Shown piece by piece: positions 1 through 14,800 of a DNA stretch of 64,000 bases. The position numbers and the translations under genes are program-made. The stretch is taken from the NCBI GenBank assembly GCA_964016885.1, contig OZ024741.1, positions 26,044,937-26,108,936 of the forward strand. Direction: 5' to 3'. Position 1 is the first letter of the stretch; each line of letters starts with the position of its first letter. Under the pieces are notes generated by a model, which searched no databases, was not told the origin of the DNA, and saw only the letters and a list, made by a program, of their open reading frames with translations. This DNA comes from Eledone cirrhosa. Taxonomy: Eukaryota > Mollusca > Cephalopoda > Octopoda > Eledonidae.

Positions 1-3000
1 TCTAATGTGACCACACCAACATATCTAATGTGGCCACACCAACATATCTAATGTGACTACACCAACATATCTAATGTGACTACACCAACATATCTAATGT
101 GACTACACCAACATATCTAATGTGGTCACACCAACATACCTAATGTGGCCACACCAACATATCTAATGTGACTACACCAATATATCTAATGTGACTACAC
201 CAACATATCTAATTTGACCACACCAACATATCTAATGTGACTACACCAACATATCTAACGTTGCCACACCAACATATCTAATGTGGCTACACCAACATAT
301 CTAATGTGACCACACCAACATATCTAATGTGACCACACCAACATATCTAATGTGGCCACACCAACATATCTAATGTGACTACACCAACATATCTAATGTG
401 ACTACACCAACATATCTAATGTGACTACACCAACATATCTAATGTGGTCACACCAACATACCTAATGTGGCCACACCAACATATCTAATGTGACTACACC
501 AATATATCTAATGTGGCCACACCAACATATCTAATGTGGCCACACCAACATATCTAATGTGACCACACCAACATATCTAATGTGGCTACACCAACATATC
601 TAATGTGACCACACCAACATATCTAATGTGACCACACCAACATATCTAATGTGATCACACCAACATATCTAATGTGACCACACCAACATATCTAATGTGA
701 CCACACCAACATATCTAATGTGGCTACACCAACATATCTAATGTGGCCACACCAACATATCTAATGTGACTACACCAACATATCTAATGTGACTACACCA
801 ACATATCTAATGTGACTACACCAACATATCTAATGTGGCCACACCAACATATCTAATGTGGCCACACCAACATATCTAATGTGGCCACACCAACATATCT
901 AATGTGACTACACCAACATATCTAATGTGACTACACCAACATATCTAATGTGACTACACCAACATATCTAATGTGGCCACACCAACATATCTAATGTGAC
1001 CACACCACCATATCTAATGTGGCCACACCAACATATCTAATGTGACTACACCAACATATCTAATGTGACTACACCAACATATCTCATGTGGCCACACCAA
1101 CATATCTAATGTGACCACACCAACATATCTAATGTGACCACACCAACATATCTAATGTGACCACACCAACATATCTAATGTGGCTACACCACCATAGCTA
1201 ATGTGGCTACACCACCATATCTAATGTGGCCACACCACCATATCTAATGTGGCCACACCAACATATCTAATGTGGCCACACCACCACATCTAATGTGGCC
1301 ACACCAACATATCTAATGTGACCACACCAACATATCTAATGTGGCCACACCAACATATCTAATGTGGCCACACCACCACATCTAATGTGGCCACACCAAC
1401 ATATCTAATGTGACCACACCAACATATCTAATGTGACCACACCAACATATCTAATGTGACCACACCAACATTTCTAATGTGACCACACCAACATATCTAA
1501 TGTGACCACACCAACATATCTAATGTGACCACACCAACATATCTAATGTGACCACAGCAACATGTCTAATGTGACCACACTAACATATCTAATGTGGCCA
1601 CACCAACATATCTAATGTGACCACAGCAACATATCTAATGTGGCCACACCAACATATCTAATGTGGCCACACCAACATATCTAATGTGGCCACACCAACA
1701 TATCTAATGTGACCACACCAACATATCTAATGTGGCCACACCAACATATCTAATGTGGCCACACCAACATATCTAATGTGGCCTCACCAACATATCTAAT
1801 GTTGCCACACCAACATATCTAATGTGACCACACCACCATATCTAATGTGACTACACCAACATATCTAATGTGGTCACACCAACATACCTAATGTGGCCAC
1901 ACCAACATATCTAATGTGACTAGACCACCATATCTAATGTGACTACACCAACATATCTAATGTGGACACACCAACATATCTAATGTGGCCACACCAACAT
2001 ATCTAATGTGGTCACACCAACATATCTAATGTGACCACACCACCATATCTAATGTGGCCACACCAACATACCTAATGTGGCCACACCAACATATCTAATG
2101 TGGCCCCACCAACATATCTAATGTGACTACACCAACATATCTAATGTGGCCACACCAACATATCTAATGTGACTACACCAATATATCTAATGTGGCCACA
2201 CCAACATATCTAATTTGACCACACCAACATATCTAATGTGACCACACCAACATATCTAATGTGACCACACCAACATATCTAATGTGGCCACACCAACATA
2301 TCTAATGTGGCCACACCAACATATCTAATGTGACCACACCAACATATCTAATGTGGCCACACCAACATATCTAATGTGGCCACACCAACATATCTAATGT
2401 GGCCACACCAACATATCTAATGTGACTAAACCAACATATCTAATGTGGCCACACCAACATATCTAATGTGACTAAACCAACATATCTAATGTGACTAAAC
2501 CAACATATCTAATGTGACCACACCAACATATCTAATGTGGCCACACCAACATATCTAATGTGACCACACCAACATATCTAATGTGGCCACACCAACATAT
2601 CTAATGTGGCCACACCAACATATCTAATGTGACCACAGCAACATATCTCATGTGGCCACACCAACATATCTAACGTGACCACACCAACATATCTAATGTG
2701 GCCACACCAACATATCTAATGTGACCACACCAACATATCTAATGTGGCCACACCAACATATCTAATGTGACCACAGCAACATATCTCATGTGGCCACACC
2801 AACATATCTAACGTGACCACACCAACATATCTAATGTGGCCACACCAACATATCTAATGTGGCCACACCAACATATCTAATGTGACCACACCACCATATC
2901 TAATGTGACTACACCAACATATCTAATGTGGCCACACCAACATATCTAATGTGACTACACCAACATATCTAATGTGGCCACACCAACATATCTAATGTGG

Positions 3001-6000
3001 CCACACCAACATATCTAATGTGACCACACCAACATATCTAATGTGACCACACCAACATATCTAATGTGGCTACACCACCATAGCTAATGTGGCTACACCA
3101 CCATATCTAATGTGGCTACACCACCATATCTAATGTGGCCACACCAACATATCTAATGTGGCCACACCACCACATCTAATGTGGCCACACCCACATATCT
3201 AATGTGACCACACCAACATATCTAATGTGACCACACCAACATATCTAATGTGACCACACCAACATATCTAATGTGACTACACCAACATATCTAATGTGGC
3301 CACACCAACATATCTAATGTGACCACACCAACATATCTGATGTGACCACACCAACATATCTAATGTGGCTACACCAACATATCTAATGTGGCCACACCAA
3401 CATATCTAATGTGACTAAACCAACATATCTAATGTGGCCACACCAACATATCTAATGTGACCACACCAACATATCTAATGTGGCCACACCAACATATCTA
3501 ATGTGACTACACCAACATATCTAATGTGACTACACCAACATATCTAATGTGACTACACCAACATATCTAATGTGGCCACACCAACATATCTAATGTGGCC
3601 ACACCAACATATCTAATGTGGCCACACCAACATATCTAATGTGGCCACACCAACATATCTAATGTGACCACACCACCATATCTAATGTGACTACACCAAC
3701 ATATCTAATGTGGCCACACCAACATATCTAATGTGACTACACCAACATATCTAATGTGACCACACCAACATATCTAATGTGACCAGACCAACATATCTAA
3801 TGTGGCTACACCACCATAGCTAATGTGGCTACACCACCATATCTAATGTGGCCACACCACCATATCTAATGTGGCCACACCAACATATCTAATGTGGCCA
3901 CACCACCACATCTAATGTGGCCACACCAACATATCTAATGTGACCACACCAACATATCTAATGTGGCCACACCAACATATCTAATGTGGCCACACCACCA
4001 CATCTAATGTGGCCACACCAACATATCTAATGTGACCACACCAACATATCTAATGTGACCACACCAACATATCTAATGTGACCACACCAACATTTCTAAT
4101 GTGACCACACCAACATATCTAATGTGACCACACCAACATATCTAATGTGACCACACCAACATATCTAATGTGACCACAGCAACATGTCTAATGTGACCAC
4201 ACTAACATATCTAATGTGGCCACACCAACATATCTAATGTGACCACAGCAACATATCTAATGTGGCCACACCAACATATCTAATGTGACTACACCAACAT
4301 ATCTAATGTGGCCACACCAACATATCTAATGTGACCCCACCAACATATCTAATGTGACTACACCAACATATCTAATGTGACCACACCACCATATCTAATG
4401 TGGCCCCACCAACATATCTAATTTGACTACACCAACATATCTAATGTGGCTACACCAACATATCTAATGTGGCCACACCAACATATCTAATGTGACTACA
4501 CCACCATATCTAATGTGACTACACCAACATATCTAATGTGGCCACACCAACATATCTAATGTGACCACACCAACATATCTAATGTGACTACACCAACATA
4601 TCTAATGTTGCCACACCAACATATCTAATGTGACTACACCAATATATCTAATGTGGCTACACCAATATATCTAATGTGGCCACACCAACATATCTAATGT
4701 GACCACACCAACATATCTAATGTGACCACACCAACATATCTAATGTGGCCACACCAACATATCTAATGTGACCACACCAACATATCTAATGTGACCACAC
4801 CAACATATCTAATGTGGCTACACCAACATATCTAATGTGGCTACACCAATATATCTAATGTGGCCACACCAACATATCTAATGTGACTAAACCAACATAT
4901 CTAATGTGGCCACACCAACATATCCAATGTGACCACACCAACATATCTCATGTGGCCACACCAACATATCTAATGTGGCCACACCAACATATCTAATGTG
5001 ACCACACCAACATATCTAATGTGACCACACCAACATATCTAATGTGACCACACCAACATATCTAATGTGACCACACCAACATATCTAATGTGACTACACC
5101 AACATATCTAATGTGACCACAGCAACATATCTAATGTGACCACAACAACATATCTAATGTGACCACACTAACATATCTAATGTGACCACACCAACATATC
5201 TAATGTGACTACACCAATATATCTAATGTGGCCACACCAACATATCTAATGTGGCCACACCAACATATCTAATGTGACCAAAGCAACATATCTAATGTGA
5301 CCACTCCAACATATCTAATGTGACTACACCAACATATCTAATGTGGCCACACCAACATATCTAATGTGACCACACCAACATATCTAATGTGGCCACACCA
5401 ACATATCTAATGTGGCCACACCAACATATCTAATGTGGCCACACCAACATATCTAATGTGGCCACACCAACATATCTAATGTGACCACACCACCATATCT
5501 AATGTGACTACACCAACATATCTAATGTGACCACACCAACATATCTAATGTGGCCACACCAACATACCTAATGTGGCCACACCAACATATCTAATGTGAC
5601 TACACCACCATATCTAATGTGACTACACCAACATATCTAATGTGACCACACCAACATATCTAATGTGGCCACACCAACATACCTAATGTGGCCACACCAA
5701 CATATCTAATGTGACTACACCACCATATCTAATGTGACTACACCAACATATCTAACGTTGCCACACCAACATATCTAATGTGACCACACCAACATATCTA
5801 ATGTGACTACACCAATATATCTAATGTGGCCCCACCAACAGATCTAACGTGACTACACCAACATATCTAATGTGGCCACACCAACATATCTAATGTGACC
5901 ACACCACCATATCTAATGTGACCACACCACCATATCTAATGTGACCAGGCCAACATATCTAATGTGGCCCCACCCACATATCTAATGTGACTACACCAAC

Positions 6001-7440
6001 ATATCTAATGTGGTTACACCAACATATCTAATGTGGCCACACCAACATATCTAATGTGACCACACCAACATATCTAATGTGACTACACCACCATATCTAA
6101 TGTGACTACACCAACATATCTAATGTGGCCACACCAACATATCTAATGTGACCACACCACCATATCTAATGTGACCACACCAACATATCTAATGTGGCCA
6201 CACCAACATATCTAATGTGGCCACACCAACATATCTAATGTGACCACACCAACATATCTAATGTGACCACACCAACATATCTAATGTGACTACACCAATA
6301 TATCTAATGTGACCACACCAACATATCTAATGTGACCACACCAACATATCTAATGTGACTACACCAATATATCTAATGTGGCCCCACCAACATATCTAAT
6401 GTGGCCACACCAATATATCTAATGTGACCACACCAACATATCTAATGTGACCACACCAACATATCTAATGTGGCCACACCAACATATCTAATGTGGCCAC
6501 ACCAACATATCTAATGTGACCACACCACCATATCTAATGTGGCTACACCAACATATCTAATGTGACCACACCAACATATCTAATGTGGCTACACCAACAT
6601 ATCTAATGTGACCACACCAACATATCTAATGTGACCACACCAACATATCTAATGTGGCCACACCAACATATCTAATGTGGCCACACCAACATATCTAATG
6701 TGACTACACCAACATATCTAATGTGGCCACACCAACATATCTAATGTGACTACACCAACATATCTAATGTGACCACACCACCATATCTAATGTGGCTACA
6801 CCAACATATCTAATGTGACCACACCAACATATCTAATGTGACTACACCAACATATCTAATGTGACCACACCAACATATCTAATGTGACTACACCAACATA
6901 TCTAATGTGGCCACACCAACATATCTAATGTGACTACACCAGCATATCTAATGTGGCCACACCAACATATCTAATGTAACTACGCCAACATATCTAATGT
7001 GACTACACCAACATATCTAATGTGACTACACCAACATATCTAATGTGGCCACACCAACATATCTAATGTGGCCACACCACCATATCTAATGTGGCCACAC
7101 CAACATATCTAATGTCGCCTCGCCAATATATCTAATGTCGCCTCGCCAACATATCTAATGTGACCACACCAACATATCTAATGTGACCACACCAACATAT
7201 CTAATGTGACCACACCAACATATCTAATGTGACCACACCAACATATCTAATGTGACCACACCAACATATCTAATGTGGCCACACCAACATATCTAATGTG
7301 GCCACACCAACATATCTAATGTGGCCACACCAACATATCTAATGTCGCCTCGCCAACATATATAATGTGACCACACCAACATATCTAATGTGGCCACACC
7401 AACATATCTAACGTCGCCTCGCCAACATATATAATGTGAC
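1..7440. repeat. 23-bp satellite array (about 320 copies)
   Basis: Continuous head-to-tail 23-bp unit with the core TCTAATGTG followed by A/G-C/T-CACACCAACATA. Main variable sites are the doublet after GTG (AC, GC, AT, GT) and AAC/ACC before ATA. It begins at or before the first base, so its true length is unknown. The unit is not a multiple of 3 and gives no long frames. A CpG-bearing variant (GTCGCCTCGCC) is confined to the last 350 bp. It lies in the intron upstream of the first visible exon. Confidence 0.97.
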
Positions 7441-7444
7441 AAGA

Positions 7445-7560
7445 CATGGGTCACCCCAAGGTTGTGATAAATGTCATTTACCCAAGATGTCACACAGTGG
7501 GATTGAACCCTGGATTTAATGGTTGTGAAATTGACCTATTAACCATGTAGCCCTAGACTA
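7445..7560 (-). repeat. tRNA-derived SINE head remnant
   Basis: The stretch containing TGGGATTGAACCCTGG and then TTAACCATGTAGCCC reads, on the minus strand, as a tRNA-like head: an A-box-like GGCTACATGGTTAA and a B-box-like GGGTTCAATCC. It is truncated and sits between the 23-bp and 25-bp arrays. Confidence 0.55.
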
Positions 7561-7930
7561 CAGTTAACCATGTAGCTTTACACTACAGTTAACCATGTAG
7601 CCCTACACTCCAGTTAACCATGTGATCCTCCACTCCAATTAACCATGTAGCCCTCCACTCCAGTTAATCATATAGCCCTACACTGCAGTTAACCATGTGG
7701 CACCTCACTTCAATTAACCATGTCATCCTCCACTTCAGTTAACCATGTAGCCCTACACTACAGTTAACCATGTAGTCCTCCATTACAGTTAACCATGTAG
7801 CCCTATATGACAGTTAACCATGTAACCCTAGACTACAGTTAACCATGTGGCCCTCCACTACAGTTAACCATGTGGCCCTACACTACAATAAACCATGTGT
7901 TCCTCCACTACAGTTAACCATGTAGCCCTA
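7535..7930. repeat. 25-bp tandem array (about 16 copies)
   Basis: Units of 25 bp built on CAGTTAACCATGTAGCCCTA followed by CACTA. Substitutions include GTGGC, GTGATCC and GTAGTCC. The first unit coincides with the A-box end of the preceding SINE remnant, so the array probably grew from that head. It ends about 105 bp before the exon at 8037. Confidence 0.9.
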
Positions 7931-8036
7931 CTTAGTCTCACTCTCCCCTATCACAACTATTTATCTTTGTTATACACCTAAACTGTTAAACCATTTGTCA
8001 CTACCATCAACCATTTCCTTTCTGTTGTCTTTACAG

Positions 8037-8124
8037 TGGTTTGACCCCTGCCCAATCAGAGCTGGCTTACCTCATCAAGGCAAAATGGCTAGAATTGTAT
8101 GGTGTTGACATGCACGTCGTCATT
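8037..8124 (+). CDS. EPB41L5: FERM exon: end of F2 lobe
   Basis: Acceptor TTTACAG, donor GTAAGT. The first base completes a codon from an upstream exon, then 29 codons follow ([29 protein letters not shown]), ending in phase 0. The LELYGVD block is the usual end of the FERM middle lobe in 4.1 proteins. Confidence 0.93.
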
Positions 8125-11100
8125 GTAAGTTAATCTTTACCTTTTATTCCTCTGGGAAAGAAAATAGGGCTTTCAACGTTTACTTCTAACGCTGTGTGTG
8201 AACAGAAGCAGTGAGCGATGGGGTAAGATGGAGTGAAGTTGTTATTGCTTTGAATCAGGTAAAACCTCGCCAAGCAAACTTATGTCCAAAGATGTTCCAG
8301 CCATGACCACCCTGTCTTTTTCTACCTCATGGAACATTGTACATTTCAATGTATGTTTTTTGCTTAAAATGATAAGGTGCTATTTAAGGGAGATTTAGCT
8401 GCTAATAAAAAAATAGACCAGGACCAGGCAATGTGTTATGTCCTTGAGCAAGACACTTTATTTCACGTTGCTCCTTCTACCTGGAGTTGCGACCGATAGA
8501 TAGTATTAGCAATTGGAAAGACCAACGGAAACATTGTTCCCTCGGTCCGATTTGACGAAAGTCGATCGTTCCTTTTTTTTAGCTGCTAATTCTAGTGAAT
8601 ATTACTACTGTATGGAGACACCCTCATTGCCTTGTCACTTTATTAACAGTAATTATCTGGGGGTTAGTTTGGAATATTAACCTTTTTGATATCAACCCAA
8701 CCCATCCACTTCTGGTTTTGTAAAACAAAATCACCCATTTTAAAATATTCTTATTTAAATTCAAATCTTTCAACATAATTTTATATAAGAAACTTTTGTT
8801 AAATTATGTTATTAATATTATCATAATAATAACGTGTAACAAAAGAACTTTGAGAAATGATATTTATATTTATATTTTTAACTGTTGGTCAATTGATAAA
8901 CATTGATTGACAACTAAATTATTTATGGAAATATAAAAAAATATACTGAAGCGAAAACCAACCCAAATAGTGAGTGTGTTTTACTATGTTTTGGCAATAT
9001 TAGGACAACATGGCCTTCCTCAAATATAACGATAATTTTAGTAATCTCTTTGAATTCTTCATTAATTAAATTCCCTGCCATGTGTATCTCAGTGTTTTAA
9101 GATAGGTACACTGTATCCCTGCATGTTGCAAGAGGAGACTAAAAGGGTTAGCATCAGGAAGAGCATCAGACTCTAAGATATTGCCTCAAAACATCACATC
9201 CAACCCATGCCAACATGAAAAAGGGGATATAAAGATGATGATGATGATGTGTATTTCATTAGAAATATGTTAACGAAGATGTTGAACTATAATATTAACA
9301 CCAGTGTTTCTAACATTTACTAAATATATCTTTTCTGTTCTCTCTGTTTCAGGGACGTGATGGAGACTTCTATCATCTTGGATTAACACCAAGTGGAATT
9401 CTTGTGTTTGAGAATGATGACAAAATTGGATTGTTCTTCTGGTCAGTTTTACTTATATATGTGAACACATGTGGCTTAGTGGTTAGGATGTTGGACTGAC
9501 AACTGTAAAGTTGTAAGTTCAGTTCCTTGAATGACCAACATGTATTCTTCAGAAAGATGCTTAACCCTTTAGCATTTAAAATGGCCATGTCCGGCCAGAA
9601 TTCTCTCACTTCTTTCTGTTTAAACCAGCCATAACTGACCACCCATACTGATGTTAAGGTATTGTTCTCAAAATAAATAACATCAAAATCTCGTAGATTC
9701 GATATTATGTGAGATAATTATGTAAGGAAAAGCCTTTACCATGAAAATATAATAGTATATATAGAGTAATGTAAATGCTGAAGGGTTAATTTCACATTGC
9801 TTTTTAAGATATGAATGGGGACCCCTATCATTAAAACACTTGAGAAACCTCTTATGAGATACAACTTCATAGAAGGCTAACTAAACCTGCATAGGTGTAA
9901 ACCATAAATTTCATTTTGTATCATGGTTAACATCCATTCTCTATCATTTGTGTTGGATATATCTTAAGCACCGTGCCTGCGCTATGTACTCAGCACACAA
10001 GGCGACCACTTATTGTGTCCTACAGACGACACCACATTGGTTTCTAGCTCTGTTTAGCTAGAAGGACATCAAGCTGTGGGAGAAATGTAAATGCATCATA
10101 AGGCTGGCGTAAAATGCTGAATACCTTGGCATCGACCTTGCTTAAGTACTATTCATCATTACTATCATTTAACTGTTTTCCCTGACCTCTCAGGTGGGCC
10201 AGGAGTTTGCATCTTGTTTGTATAATGTTCCTACACTTTACCAAGTTCATTTTATCATGGCACCAGTACGAGGGAGGTTGTCATGTCTTTGACACAGCTG
10301 AAGAATCCTCCTGACCCTTTGTTTCGCAGGTTTACTATAGCTGGATGCCCTCCATATCATATAGCGTGAGTGGTCCTGTAACTCCTAAGGGAGTCGTAGG
10401 GGTGCCATATAAACATAGTGTTTCTAGGGCTCTTTTTAAACCTGGCGGAGCCCATCTCCTCTCCAGGTTTGAATACAGCAGATGTCTTCCAGAGAAGGAT
10501 AGAGAGAGAGAGAGAGAGAAAATGGAAGTAAAAAAGAGATATAGAGGAAGATTGACCCCAGTATTTGACTGGTACTTTTTTTATTGACCTCAGATGGATG
10601 AAAGGCAAAGTTGACCTTGGCAGGATTTGAACTCAGAGAGTAGAAAGCTGAAACAAATACTAGGAAGCATTCTATCTGACGTTCTAACAACTCTGCCAAT
10701 TCACCGCCTCCCTATCATATAGATTAGGGTTTCCCAAACTTTTTCAAACGTGGAACCCTTTTTGGGTCAGAAACTTTTGGGGGAACCCCAAAGTCTAATA
10801 CTGTTATCAGGGGACCCCCAGACACTCCTTTGTGGAACCTACTTTGGGAACCACTAATATAGATTAATGCAGTATCTGACAGTGTTTTCCTATTAAAAAC
10901 TCTGTAATTCCTGTCTAACTATGTATATTTTGTAGGCCAAAGATTACATCACTGAATTTTAAGAATAAGAAATTAATTCTTGTTGTTGTGGAAGATGATG
11001 ACAAGGTAAGCGTTACTTTTATTTCTGTGCAATCAATCACTTTCACAGAGAGAAAGGTTGTACTCATGGCCCATTTTAGGGTCTCTGAGTCCAGTGGGAG

Positions 11101-11793
11101 TGAGGAAGGAAGCTCCTCAAACTGGGGACCTGGCTCAAATGCTTGTAAAACATTCAAAGACCAAATTAGTATCATAGAACTTGATTAACACCATTAATTA
11201 AAGATATACATTTGTCTCATGAGTCTGATGAGTAGATTAATAATGGAGTCAGGCCCATAAATTCGATGGACAACCTTGAGCCAATCCTCTGCTGAACACA
11301 CGTAACAGGTCAACACACAATAAAAATCTAACTACATGTAAACGAAACTAATTTTTCCCTAATATTTTTTTATATATATAACCCTTGGTGGCAGAGAAAG
11401 TGGATGTTAAAACGACAATGATGATGATATATCATCATCAGCATTTAACGTCTATTAAACGATGATGATGATGACATATCATCACGGTTGAGCTCTTGCT
11501 ATTTCAATAGCTAGTTCCAGAGCAGAACTAACTGTTGAAACAGCATAAATATATATATATATATATATATATAGTAATAATAATAATAATTGTTTCTACT
11601 TTTGGCACAAGGCCAGCAATTACCCAGTGTATTACTGGTACTTTATTTTATCGACCCCGTAAGGATGAAAGACAAAGTTAACCTCGGCAGGATTTGAACT
11701 CAGAATGGCAAGGGCCGTAACTCTATGCATCAAAGCCTGGCGTCCGACCCTTAATAATGCTTTCTTTATTATATTTTTTATTTATTCTTTATT

Positions 11794-11828
<35 letters not shown>

Positions 11829-14800
11829 CTCCACACAAACAACTTGTTACCAGACAAACAGAAAGGATGCCGAAAGAAGTTCCGTGGTACAAAGGACCAG
11901 TTACTTATTGATAAGATGGTAATGAGGAATTGCAAGAGGAGACACACTGGTCTTGCCATGGGATGGATAGACTACAAAAAGGCATTTGACATGGTGCCTC
12001 ATTCTTGGATCACCAAAAGCCTAGAGATCTTCAAGGTGGCAGATAACATCAGACAGTTGTTGAGCAAAAGTATGAAGTCCTGGAAAACAGAGTTAACATC
12101 AGCTGGAGAATCCTTGGGAGGCGTGAAGATCAAGAGAGGTATCTTCCAGGGAGATAGTCTGTCCCCTCTGTTGTTTGTCCTTGTCCTGATGCCCCTGACC
12201 ATTATACTGCGAAAAGTGAGAGCAGGATACAAGTTGGGAAAGGGAGAGCTTACCATCAATCACCTCCTCTTCGGGAAGAGTGAGAAGCAGTTGGATGTGC
12301 TTGTTGACACTGTCCGTATTTTCAGCAATGATATATGTATGCAATTTGGTATTAGTAAGTGTGGAGTCCTTATGATGAAGAGGGGTAAATTGAGCAGAAG
12401 CAACGGAATCCAGGTACCAACAGGTGAGATGATAAAGGAAATTGACACTGAAGAAGGATACAAGTATTTGGGTGTTCTGGAGGCTGATGACATCAAGAAC
12501 AAAAAAATGAAGGAATTGATAAGATCTGAATACATTTGGAGAGTAAGGAGCGTATTAAAGTCACATCTGAACAGTAGGAATGCCATAAGTGCAGTAAATT
12601 CCCGAGCTGTGTCTATTATTACGTACAGTGCGGGAATTCTGAGATGGAATGTTGCTGAACAAAAAGAAATGGATAGGAAGACTAGGAAGCTATTGACTAT
12701 CTACAACATGTTCCACAAGAGGAGTGATGTCGATAGTCTCTACTTAAGGAGATCTGAAGGTGGAAGAGGTCTTAGCATAGAGGACTATGTTCAGATGGAG
12801 AAAAAACAATCTACACAAATACGTGACTGATAGTAAGGAGCCAATGCTCAGAATTGTACTGAAGGAGAGGACAATAGACCAGGAGATGTCCAAGGAGGAA
12901 ATGACAACAAGGAGAAAGAGCAGCCTTCAGGAAAAATCCCTTCATAGTACCTTCTTTGAGAAAACTGAATTCAGAGATCCACAGACATGGAACTGGTTGA
13001 AAAGAGGAGACCTTAAAAAGGCTACAGAAGGAATGCTAATGGCTGCGCAAGAGCAGGCCCTCAAAACGAAGTGGCTGAAACACCATATTTACAAGGAGGA
13101 GGCTAGCCCACTGTGCAGGATCTGTGGAGAGAGAGAGGAGACTGTGGCACACATTATATCCGAGTGTAAACACCTAGCCCAGACTCACTATAAAGGCTGG
13201 AGACTTGATGTGATGGGCAGGGTGATCCACTGGCACCTATGCAAAGTAAACAATTTACCACATTCTGAGAAGTGGTATGAGCATAAGCCAGAGTCGGTGA
13301 TAGAAAACGATCAGTTGAAGGTGCTGTGGGATTTTAGGATACAGACGGACAAGAAACTGGAACACAATAGACCTGACCTGGTGGTTTTGGACAAGGAAAA
13401 AAGATTGTGCCTGATTGTGGATGTGGCCTGCCCATTCGACACAAGAGTGCAAGAGGAGGAGAGGGAGAAAATTAACCGATACCAGGACTTAAAGTGGGAG
13501 GTAAAAAGGATTTGGAACTGCCATGAAGTCAAAGTGGTCCCGATTGTCATAGGCGCACTAGGTACTATCTCAAAGAGTTTCCAGGGATGGTTAAAGAAAA
13601 TTGGCCCCTCCCGCTTTTTGGAACACTTCAAAAGGCATGTTTGCTGGGAACAGCAAGAACCCTCCGATACATCCTGAATATCTGAGGCTGCAGGTAGTGG
13701 CTTGATATTCATTTCAACAAACTTTCCAGTTAACTAACATCAATGACTGAGACTCAAAGAACAATAATAATAAATTTGAAGACTAAAATCCAAAGAGGGC
13801 TCGATAAGGATAAATATATATCAAATATATAAGAACCATAGAGCAAATATTTATTAAAATAACAGATTAAAGTTTAAGCAAAGAATCGCTGCTTTCACCC
13901 TTAATGGGATCTTCTGAAACTAAAAAAAATCAATCTGTGAACACAGAAGTAAATATTTCGAAAAACGTTGCAACTGAAGGAAGACAGGAGGACGATACTT
14001 TGGTTCGTGGAGACGTTCCTTGCCAATGAACAGAAAAAAATGAAGATAATACATCATTATTTGGAGCGGTGAGAACAATTACACACAAAGACAAAACCAC
14101 GTTTATGGTATAAATGAAGTCGTAGACTATCTGGTATAAATGAAGTCGTAGACTATCTAGGAAACTGAATGATTCTCGGCTACAGAGTTAAGAATAGTGT
14201 AAATACATTACAGAGGTTATTGAAATCAACAATAATTAAATATATACATGCACACATCCATATACGTACATACACATGCATATGCGAAAACACCCGCCAT
14301 GGGTATGCATATACAACCACGTACACAAAAGCACACGCACACATCCAAAACCCCCGCAACACCTGTACCCGCACACATACGAACGTATACACCAAATACA
14401 CAAAATATATATATGTGTGCGAGTGCGTGTATACATATAATTATATAAACATATATAAATATACACACATAAATACGTATATAACACGCGCCACACATAC
14501 CTATAGGTAAATACACATATGTTCACTAAACATACGTCAACCAAAACACAAAGTACACATATACACACACCCTATATACGTCCAAACCCGCATACACACA
14601 CAAATACAAAATACACGTATACACACAACCACATGTACCAGTATATATAATATAATATATACACCTATAACAAATACAAGCAAACATGCGTACGAGAAAG
14701 TATACGTACCTTCACAAAACATACAGGTAAAATATACTTACCTATACAAATAAGTAATGGTATAAACATAAAATATACTTAGCTACCACATCAAGATGTA

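Larger units (their letters stand above)
11796..13775 (+). mobile_element. 5'-truncated RLE-type LINE (Dong/R4-like) in a TAA microsatellite
   Basis: A LINE copy lies between (TAA)n at 11796-11827 and AATAATAATAAA at 13763-13775. It begins inside the reverse transcriptase and ends about 90 bp after the endonuclease ORF. Dong-type elements are known to insert in TAA repeats, which fits both flanks. The presence of a C-terminal restriction-like endonuclease places it in the R2/R4/NeSL/CRE group; Dong/R4 is my best guess. The copy is dead: it is truncated, has the catalytic box deleted, and carries a frameshift. Confidence 0.8.

Noticed and set aside
9464..9560. True tRNA gene
   Set aside because: A- and B-box-like words are present, but no complete cloverleaf or acceptor stem; it belongs to a dispersed SINE family.
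11222..11262. CTGATGAG at 11227 as a further hammerhead
   Set aside because: No GAAA strand or pairing stems follow at a workable distance.
14169..14722. Several 60-113 codon frames (Tyr/Cys/Val-rich or His/Thr-rich)
   Set aside because: They come from ACAC/ATAT low-complexity arms of the Penelope-related inverted repeat and appear on both strands.
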